From Agrostemma githago (Eukaryota > Streptophyta > Magnoliopsida > Caryophyllales > Caryophyllaceae), in contig OY288254.1 of NCBI GenBank assembly GCA_958450325.1, positions 35,535,577-35,599,576 on the forward strand: a stretch of 64,000 nucleotides of DNA. Direction: 5' to 3'. The notes under the pieces are model-generated. The model made no database searches, was not told where the DNA came from, and saw nothing but the letters and a program-made list of their open reading frames with translations. Shown one piece after another: positions 56,354 to 64,000 of this stretch. Each line of letters starts with the position of its first letter. Within the stretch, counting starts at the first letter, position 1. The position numbers and the translations under genes are program-made.

Positions 56354-57435
56354 TGTAACACCCGCTATTTTCCTAGCCTTTTTATTCTTTCCGTTATGAC
56401 ATCGTTATAACTCTATCACATTTTGGCTCATTGTGGACATGACGAAGGTCCACCACGACGCGGCGAAACACGGGTTTGGGTAGGCGAATGAATCTCGTGG
56501 TAAGATTGTTCTCGGGTTCGAAATTTAAGTCAAAATGGAGTCGCCACCGAATTTTGTGGTTATTCGGAACCATACGAGCCCACTCTATGTCGTCATAGGC
56601 TATACACAAAGTAAGCCCACTTCGATTTCAGAGTTTATGGGGCTCGTCCCTTTGCATTGTTATACCGATACCGTTTACACCGGCTTTCGTATATAAAATG
56701 ACTCTCGTGCGCCAAGGGTTTCGGACATCCGGAAACCAAAGGTTCTGAGTAAGGGGTGAGGGTACATGTTGGGAAGCCCACTAAGGACACCCAACTCCGC
56801 CCGCACATGGCGGCCTCTACTAAGACACCGTTCGTGTTCGTGTACGCGCGCTAGTAAAATAATTAAATGATATGCAAACATCGTTTTCGGGCTAAGCATG
56901 TGAATTTGCGTTAACTACGTCATTTAATGCATCTTATTATTTGTCGAAATGATTTAGCATGCGAGGTTCATTTATAAAGCGTAAAGCAAGTAAATAAACA
57001 AAGCTCGAAAATAAATAAAAATAATGTACAAATTACACGGGCGGAAATACAACCCGGAATTCAAAATACAACATTACGTAAAAATAATAAATAAAATAAA
57101 AATAACGCGATATAATGATAGGGACGGACCCGTATGTAAACTAGACCGCGAAATAGGTGAATGGACTACCCCGATTGAATACACATTATGTTGTGTACTA
57201 AACGAAGGACGGAAATATGAGACTGTGGCATATTGCTAGCCCGATCTCATATCCCGTAGTCTTGTCCCGACTTATCACGTCAAAAGTTGATCAAAGTCGT
57301 GCTACGTGTCGTGATGTGCGTGGTTTTGAAAATAGGAAGATCACGTGATAGTCTTTACACGTGATGACTAAAGTCGATAAAAGATGGGGCTTGAAACGTG
57401 TGTCAAACGCCTCGGATTTTTGGGTTACAGGACCC

Positions 57436-57540
57436 ACTCGACCGAGTCGTGGTGTGACTCGGTCGAGTGCACCTTTTACGTGGCTACTGCCCATTTTTAT
57501 GGGTGCTACTCGATCGAGTAGAATATGTACTCGGTCGAGT
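57436..57540. repeat. Palindrome cluster 1 (four ACTCGATCGAGT-like 12-mers)
   Basis: Starts at 57436 (ACTCGACCGAGT), 57457 (ACTCGGTCGAGT), 57508 (ACTCGATCGAGT) and 57529 (ACTCGGTCGAGT). Spacing is 21, 51 and 21 bp. Confidence 0.95.
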
Positions 57541-57994
57541 AGACCCTGTACGAATGATAATTCGTTCCGTTTTATGACTTGAAATCGATGATCGGTCGAA
57601 CCAAATACAAACATCGCACGATTTGTATTTAACTCGACCTCCGGTACTATAATCGTGTACGAACGATTATAGTACCGTTATCGGAGTTTTATAAAAATGC
57701 TTATCGTTATGCTAGAAAATTTGAATTAGTAACGAAAGATGTCCCTCTACGTCACGACATCGAAACTAACCCTTTCGGATTACGTGATGTCGGTTTTCGT
57801 GTCAACGGGTTTCGTACCAATTATGAAAATGGGATTAAATACGTTCAACTACGACCGTTTGCAATCGCATCACGCCCTTGAGTACGTTGGGGCGGGGCTC
57901 CTCGAAAGGGCTCCACCTCCGTTGTCGCTCGTAAAGGGATTAGACGGATTTTAGGCAAACATCGTAGTCAAACGGATTTAAAACCGGTTTTTGG

Positions 57995-58033
<39 letters not shown>

Positions 58034-58498
58034 GCGGTATTATAACAATATTAGTAATAAAAGATGATACAAAAATGAAAATGCAAAAGAGTATAAAAAA
58101 ACGTTAGTGTTAGTGTTACTACGATTACGATATGATTATAATACAAAATACGATGAATTAAATGAAAACGAAGCGAGATAAAAGAGATCGAGATGGGGTT
58201 TAGGACACCCTCAACATACATGCTAGGTATAGGACCTCGGAAATGGACTCGTAATAGCGGCACGGGCTTGGGAGTATCGAGGATGTATGCGAGTTATGGT
58301 GTGTATGGGTATGTGTGTATGTTTCGCCGGTTTCCGAGGGACGAGGGGCTCGGGTTTTTGTGTAGTCTTGCTAGGGACGTAGTATAGGGAGTATAGTAGG
58401 GTTAGGATGCAAAATGTAGGGTAAATCCTTAGGGTAAAAACTGTGCAAATGAGTGGGGGTGAAGCGGTATTTATAGGCTTTTCCCTCGACATAAGGGC

Positions 58499-58607
58499 AC
58501 TCGATCGAGTGGCCCTAGTGCACTCGATCGAGTGCCTTCGCAAATGGGCCAAACCCGGGTTCAAGACGCTCCACTCGACCGAGTGGGGTCAATCCACTCG
58601 ATCGAGT
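58499..58607. promoter_or_regulatory. Palindrome cluster 2, upstream of LTR TATA
   Basis: ACTCGATCGAGT or ACTCGACCGAGT at 58499, 58522, 58573 and 58596. Spacing is 23, 51 and 23 bp. The cluster starts 24 bp upstream of TATA (58468-58475) in element sense. Confidence 0.9.
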
Positions 58608-58993
58608 GGGTCAAACGGGTAAGACAAATAAGGGAAGAATTGATTTTGTTGTTGTGATTGATTTTTTGAATTTTATTTTGTGCGGCAACTGAACTTGGCT
58701 GATTTATGAGACGGTTTCGTCTTTGACCGGGTTTTGACCCGGTCGCCAAAAGACGGGATTTATCTTTGGTGTCAGTTTTGGCCCAAATTAGTCTCATTTT
58801 GCTCGGAACGACCCACTGGGCCTGAATTTGAGGTCTGTTTTGTGAGATTTTTACTCCGCTAAAAGTCCATGTCGGATATTATTGTTTCTGAGCCCAAATC
58901 CGAGTATACCAAGTCACGTTTGCGTCCGATCATCATCGGGTGTTTTTCGGAGACTACCATAGACACGTGGCAGTCAAAATGCGGGTGTCTACA

Positions 58994-59752
58994 GAGCCCC
59001 CACTCTGACTGAGGCTTGGACAAGGCAAAAGTCGGAGTAGCTACCAAGCCTGTTAAGACCTGGTAGACTTCCGGTCGGGTCACTTATAGTCCAGTGGACT
59101 CGCGTGAAGGGCTCGCCAGCCATAAGCAGAGGGTCATACCTGTCCTGATGATGATAGCTTTGCGGGGAGTCAGACTTCTAGCATAAGTCCTGGGCACGCC
59201 TATATGTGGGCCCATCCCGTACCATTTCGGGAAAATGCCGCCTTGGGCGTTCCGCTGGGGAAGTATGTGAGCTGTACGGGCTTGATTTTGAAGCTTTGAG
59301 TCGTACCTGAGCTGATGATGATGCTCCGTGGGGAGTAAAGCTTGCCTCTTTGGGGAGTAGGTGTACCCGTATGCCGACACATCGTACCTTGGATGTAGCA
59401 TACCGGGGAAATGCTGACTCCGTTGGGGAATTTGATAGTTTCGCGGAGACTTGCTTCTGAAGTCTGGAGTGTACCTGCATGCTGACACATAACAACTTGT
59501 ATGTAACACATAGGCCAAATATTGACTCGTGCTGGGGAGATAAAAATATTTGAATTTTCGAAGGGACGAAATTTTGAAAAGAATTTCTATCGCGAAGAAA
59601 TTTTATCACAGAATTTTTTTGGAGACTCTTAGGAAAGCTCGGGACAGCTTGATTCCTATTCTGGGTTCTAGTTTGAAATAAGGTCTGCGCGCGCATAGGG
59701 CCCAGTTTGCTGAGGAGGCAGAGTAGTTAGGTTTTCACTTAGGTTTCCTCAT
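58994..59752. repeat. Region between LTR and antisense gene, with repeats
   Basis: After the polypurine tract come diverged repeats with the landmark cctg..ctgatgatgat at 59140 and 59307, and ttggggaa(g/t)-like blocks at 59256, 59352 and 59422. The step is about 165 bp. The layout matches the tandem arrays at the same place in the other two Tat elements. No gene. Confidence 0.6.
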
Positions 59753-59760
59753 TATAAATA
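59753..59760 (+). promoter_or_regulatory. TATA box of the antisense gene
   Basis: TATAAATA on the + strand, 97 bp before the ATG at 59857. Confidence 0.6.
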
Positions 59761-59856
59761 TGAGAATCCCTGCTTCAGTTTTCTGCATCTCAACTCAAAT
59801 TCTTCTTTTCCTTCTCAAAATCTTTTAGACTTTCAAGAAAGTTAGAAATCTCTGCT

Positions 59857-61575
59857 ATGGGTATCGACCATTTGACGGCTATGCTTCTCGCCTGGTCCCA
59901 ATACTTTCGGGATGAGGAGAAAGTCCGACTGACCCAGATGGGAATTGTCAATTTATTCCTTTTCCAGCGTCTAATAGTTGACTCGCATTTCGTGAATGCC
60001 TGCTTGTCGTTTTGGGACACCACCCATCACGTATTCGCGTTCCCACGGGGAGAAATGTGTCCTTTACCCGAGGAGGTTGCGGCCATAGGCGGTTGGGGTC
60101 TTGCTGTTCAGCCAGCTATTCCCCCGTTCTACCCGGATCCAAGGAGGAGATTAAGGGAGTTTTTGGGTTTGTCTCATGCTGAGGCAAATCGGATGGTGCA
60201 GGGAGATACCGTTTCCCTGTTTGACCTGACCGACAAGTTCATGAATCCCCGGGACTTAAGGGCCACCCCTGCTCACAGGCGTAGGGCGTTTGCCTTTTGC
60301 ATGCTGCATTGCTATGTTTTCGAAGGGCTGATGGAGCTTGACTCATGCAGGGGTCAAATCAGGCTGATTGGAGTGGTTGCCCAGATGGAGACTGGTCATA
60401 GCCCTACTTGGCTAGCCACTGGAGAAATCATCATGGGTCTGGACGCCAGGCGGCTTGACCCAACTCGACCGCTGATGGGGAGTACCCGTATTCTGCAAGT
60501 ATGCATCTCCTTTTTTTTTTTTTTTCTTTTCACGCGAAATACTTGAAGTACGTAAGTCACTCGATCGAGTGGACCTGTCACTGGATCGAGTGACTCTCAT
60601 ACCGAGCTACTGCCTGCTTTCAGAGGGCTAACTCGATCGAGTCATCTGCTGTACTGGATCGAGTGGACCCTGGCGAACCACCCGTTGCTTATAAAATTTG
60701 TGTATTCTCTTCAGATATGGCTGTCGGAGCGGTTATCGATTATAGAGACCCCTCCGAGCATTCCCAATTATCGGAGCAGTCAGATTAGCTCCCGAAGACG
60801 GAAGATAAGCTCGAGTCATCGGATAGATCGAGCTTACTAGGACGAGGAGCTGGTGTTCCACGGGGGTTCCTTGATCAGGTGGACCGTTGCTTGGTGGTTT
60901 CTTTCGAAGTTGACCGGATTGGCCAAGAGAGACCAAGCTCGCTACCTGGTGATTCTGTCTCTTGATTGGACAGTTCACATTTATCCGGATCGTCTCGTAA
61001 GACAGTTCGGTTCGTCTCAGCGCATCCCTGAGACTGAAGCCAGTATCAGTGTCTCGCTCCAATTGACGGATGCTATGTGCGACACCTGGTTGCAGAGATG
61101 GTTCACTCGTCCTACATGGACTATACCCAGCCCTTGCCAATCCGCTTGGGTGTCACGGGCTTATCAGAAATGGACTTCTGAGGAGTCCGAGGAGGCTCGA
61201 AAGGCCTTGAAGCTTGAGGAGGCCTTTGAATTGGTTCATCGTGAGACGACGAAGGACAACCGGGACTTTTTCACCGGGGAATATATTCCTGAAGCTACAG
61301 TCCGGGGAGAATCGGGTCTTAAGTCACAAACTAAGACTCGATCTAAGGAAGTCGGTTCTAGTAGCACACGGGGACAGACTGACTTGGAACGACGACTTGG
61401 GCCAAGGTTGGCGGTCCGGGATCGACTGGGCCCGCGTGACCGGCTCCCTGAGCCCGTGAGGGCCCGACTTGGGCCTATTGAGGTGGTAGAGGATTCGGTC
61501 TCAACTAATCGGGCCCGAGCTAGAGAAGTTCCCGTGGTGATTCGGGAACGCTCCCCTCCGCGTCGTCGCCAGTGA
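59857..61575 (+). pseudogene. Antisense gene of the second element, WDP/HVFxF family
   Basis: ATG 59857 opens MGIDHLTAMLLAWSQ. Exon 1 (59857-60498) has FWDTTHHVFAFPRGEMCPLPEE, AIGGWGLAVQP and METGHSPTWLATGEIIMGLD. A GT-AG intron (60499-60714) holds palindrome cluster 3. Exon 2 (60715-61575) has IWLSERL, then SLIRWTVAWWF, WTVHIYPDRLVRQFG, a charged helix and an arginine-rich tail ending SPPRRRQ. A TAG at 60838-60840 interrupts exon 2. The protein matches the gene at 42527 in order and key residues. I do not know its function. The basic C-terminus suggests nucleic-acid binding, as an inference. Confidence 0.65.
60559..60664. repeat. Palindrome cluster 3, in the antisense-gene intron
   Basis: 12-mers at 60559 (ACTCGATCGAGT), 60580 (ACTGGATCGAGT), 60631 (ACTCGATCGAGT) and 60653 (ACTGGATCGAGT). 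Spacing is 21, 51 and 22 bp. The cluster lies inside the intron 60499-60714. Confidence 0.93.
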
Positions 61576-62015
61576 ACGGCTAAGGAGGCCAAGGACAAGG
61601 GAAAGGGCAAGATGCCCTAAATGCCGAGTCCTTAGATTTTATTATTATTTAAGTATTATTATTATTTTTGTCGTGTGCTTTTTTGTATTTTTGAATTCCT
61701 GCACTTTTTGTATTTTCCCGAGTTTATCGGATTTTTTTTTTGGAATAATAATAAAAAAAAGTTTATTATTAAACCGTTCCTGTCTTTTCTTGATTGCATT
61801 GGTTGTACCCTTTTGAGGGGTTGCCTACGTATCCGCGATTAGCAGAATCAAACCAGACGTAGTTCAGGCATAGGAAATTTGCAATCTCGAATTACACCAA
61901 GACTATTGGTTCAAGATGTTTTTGACAGTAGAATAAATAATTCTAGCTAATTGACTTGCTTTTTGTAAAAAAAAAAATGATTTTGATAAAATTTGCTAAT
62001 GACATTGAGAAATGG
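61576..62015. other. Spacer between antisense gene and integrase
   Basis: AT-rich with T and A runs. Contains gttgcctacgtatccgc (61819) followed by agaatcaaacca, the landmark also at 44519. No gene. Confidence 0.7.
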
Positions 62016-63203
62016 CTAAGGGTAGTAACGCTTCAGCTGGTCCAGGTTGGTTGGGTTGACAAACTCATTCCCGTCCAGGTCTGTCAGCATCACTGCTCCC
62101 CCTGATAGGATTTTCTTCACCAGATATGGCCTAGCCCAATTGGGTTTGAATTTTCCCCTCGGGTCAACTGGTAGTAGAGCTCGAACAAACTTAAGGACTA
62201 GATCACCCTCTTTGATATGTCTGGGCCTTAATCTCTTGTTGAAGGCCCGTTGGATTCTTTTCTGATAGATTTGGATATTATTGAGAGCACGAGACCGTCG
62301 CTCGTCCAGTAGAACCAGTGAGTCATACCGTGCTCGAACCCAGTCAGCTTCGGGTACTTGGCTTTCTAGCAGAATTCTGAGGGACGGTACCTCCAGCTCA
62401 ACTGGTTGGACTGCCTCCATCCCATAGGTTAGATAATACGGCGTTGCCCCGGTTGCGGTGCGAATTGACGTTCGGTATCCCCATAGGACAAAAGGTATTT
62501 TGTCGGGCCAGTCCCGGTAATTATCATCCATCTTTTTGAGTATGGTAACAATTGTTTTGTTAGCCGCCTCTACTGCTCCATTTGTTTGGGGACGGTAAGG
62601 CGAGGAAGTATGCCTTTGGATTTTATATTTGGTCATCAGGGCTGCAGTCTCGGCTTGGAAATGAGTCCCGTGATCACTGATAAATTCAGACGGAATCCCA
62701 TATCGACATATTATCTTGTTTTGGATAAACTTGGCGACATGCTTGGCATTGAGAATGCGATATGATTCAGCTTCGACCCATTTGGTGAAATAGTCGATAG
62801 CTACCAAAATAAAGCAGTGCCCACCGGTACCAGAGGGATTTATTTTCCCGATTATGTCGATACCCCATGTTGAGAATGGCCAGGGTGACGTCATGGTATA
62901 AAGCAGTGATGACGGCATATGTTGCACATTGCCAAAGATTTGACAGTTATGACAATGTTTGACATATGATCGGCAGTCGGCTTTCATGGTATTCCAGTAA
63001 TAACCGAGCCTCATGATTTTTCGGACCAGCATGTGGGCATTCATATGTGGGCCGTTTTCTCCATCATGTACTTCGGCCATAACCTTTTCAGCTTTATACT
63101 TGTCAACACAAAGGAGAAGAGCCCCCTGTGCCGTCTTTTTATACAGTTGCCCGTCGTCGGTACGGATAAACTGGGTGGCCAGCCTTCGTAAGGCTTTCTT
63201 AGC
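62016..63203 (-). pseudogene. Integrase of the second element
   Basis: The open part (63080-62016) starts at an internal methionine. The true domain continues upstream to TGA 63201-63203 in the same frame (a probable CGA). It shows GPHMNAHMLVRKI and CHNCQIF of the zinc domain, D in WGIDIIGKI, D in SDHGTHF and E in NGAVEAANKT. The C-terminal domain has GKFKPNWARP and DLDGNEF, ending QLKRYYP at 62016. This is the best-preserved integrase in the window: the catalytic triad and zinc ligands look complete. It belongs to the Ogre-type branch, close to 44702-45826. Confidence 0.9.
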
Positions 63204-63760
63204 TCAGCCTTCCGTCCCGGGAGGGTATTCTCCGTTTGTTAGGTATTTTAACACAGCTTGGTACCACGGTTCGGGATCGGTTATTTCAATGTCTTCAATG
63301 TCGTAAATGTATGCCGGCTCGGACCGTCTTTCGACGCAAATTGGCATACTGGTCACGTGGTCGGGAATATTCAGTAAAGACGCCAATTTCAAGAGTGCAT
63401 CTGCAAACTGATTCTCTTCCTGGGGTAGGTATATGTACTCTACCTTTTGGAATTGTTTCTTGAGATCCCTTACTCGTGCCTGGTAGGCCACGAGATTAGC
63501 ATTTCGAGTCTTCCATTTTGAAGTGCTTGATTAATGACCAAGGATGAGTCACCATGTACCCGGAGATTTGTAATCCCCAGATTGGCGGCGGCTTGTAGCC
63601 CGTAAATGCATGCTTCGTACTCTGCTGCATTATTGGTAACATCAAAGTCCAGCTTGATGGAGACGGGAGTATGTTCCCCTTTTGGTGAAATTAGGAGGAT
63701 CCCGACTCCGAACCCTCGAAAATTGGATCCTCCATCGAAGTATAAATCCTAAGTTTCAGT
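63204..63760 (-). pseudogene. Second (plant-type) RNase H of the second element
   Basis: From upstream: YFDGGSN, NNAAEYEACIYG and HGDSSLVINQA, then after a one-base loss near 63523 VAYQARVRDLK and ENQFADALLKLAS. A TAG near 63750 precedes YFDGG, at the boundary to the first RNase H. The acidic residues of the domain are kept. Confidence 0.85.
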
Positions 63761-64000
63761 ATCAGTATGGAAAATATCTTCGTCTGGGAAGGACCAGGTA
63801 TCGGTGTGTCCTTCTTCGGTTATCGGACTGTCGGCGAGAAACTCAGCTACTACTCGACCTTTGATAGCCTTTAATGGTACAAACTTTAGGTCAAACTCTG
63901 CCAGCATTAGAGTCCATCTAGAGATTCGGCCTTTGAGGACGGGCTTTTCGAAGATGTATTTGATGGGGTCCATCTTGGATAGCACATGGACCTCGTAACT
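63761..64000 (-). pseudogene. End of reverse transcriptase/RNase H, cut by the window
   Basis: Minus-strand LSKMDPIKYIFEKPVLKG, SRWTLMLAEFDLKFVP and GRVVAEFLADSP are the end of the Ty3/Gypsy RNase H in Ogre-like pol. The gene continues beyond 64000. Confidence 0.85.

Larger units (their letters stand above)
56354..58993 (-). repeat. 3' LTR of the second Ogre-like element
   Basis: It shares blocks with the giant-element LTR: ggagtcgccaccgaa near 56539, gaatgactctc near 56697 in variant form, gtaaggggtgaggg and cccgcccgcac. TATA is at 58468-58475 (minus). Palindrome clusters lie at 57436-57540 and 58499-58607, and a (TA)n at 57999-58032. Confidence 0.75.
56354..64000 (-). mobile_element. Second Ogre-like element, cut by the window end
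   Basis: The LTR-like region ends TGTCTACA at 58993 and is followed by the same polypurine tract (minus AGAGTGGGGGCTC) as in the giant element. Next come an antisense gene (59857-61575) and minus-strand integrase, second RNase H and the end of RNase H up to 64000. The left LTR edge is placed at TGTAACACCCGC (56354) but could be a later TG, for example at 56435. The rest of pol, gag and the 5' LTR lie outside the window. Confidence 0.82.

Noticed and set aside
56340..56354. atgtagttg as the CACTA 3' terminus
   Set aside because: It lacks the expected T-rich TTTTGTAGTAGTG form, so the end is left open.

Overview
This window is repeat-dense nuclear DNA from a flowering plant, very probably a eudicot. 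The evidence is a set of plant-specific transposons: Ty3/Gypsy elements of the Tat/Ogre/Retand group with the plant second RNase H, an L1-type LINE, an Athila-like solo LTR, a Stowaway MITE, a CACTA end and plant mobile domain genes. I see no intact host gene, no RNA gene and no CRISPR. The Retand-like layout fits Caryophyllales, but that is only a hint.

Layout. 1-9298: a 1.5-kb-arm inverted duplication carrying a retroposed gene piece, with its third subrepeat split by a non-coding LTR retrotransposon (3263-8607, TSD ATAAT). 9299-14636: an AT-rich sequence hit by a LINE (10322-14137, TSD GAAGTTATTTC). 14637-26375: an 11.7-kb Tat-lineage Gypsy element on the minus strand, with antisense genes, inserted in a (TA)n tract. 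26376-28784: more (TA)n, a TIR element carrying a PH-domain gene fragment, and a threefold AT-rich repeat, one copy of which holds a Stowaway MITE. 28785-54398: a minus-strand LINE tail split by a 25.2-kb Tat/Ogre-like element (29113-54336, TSD CAAAC). That element contains an intron-rich antisense PMD gene, a second antisense gene, a nested non-coding LTR element (35177-40566) and a solo LTR (46930-50207, TSD ATCAC) inside its gag zinc knuckle. 54399-56353: a diverged LTR piece and a CACTA 5' end. 56354-64000: a second Ogre-like element running off the window.

How the parts work together. In three Tat/Ogre elements gag-pol is on the minus strand, and + strand genes sit between pol and the 3' LTR. 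Two of these elements show the same short promoter-proximal motif set at the LTR promoter and at the antisense promoter: one GCGACACGTGGG G-box about 60 bp before TATA in the first element, and a GC-rich block in 15-bp steps in the second. The third element and the nested non-coding element have 12-bp palindromic motifs with about 21 and 50 bp spacing. This family-specific sharing of promoter modules between sense and antisense units, and the constant-loop variable-stem hairpins of the 3263-8607 element, are the strongest candidates for undescribed biology here.

Most coding regions are decayed by stops and frameshifts, many explainable as C-to-T change. All boundaries were read by eye; no alignment or database search was run.
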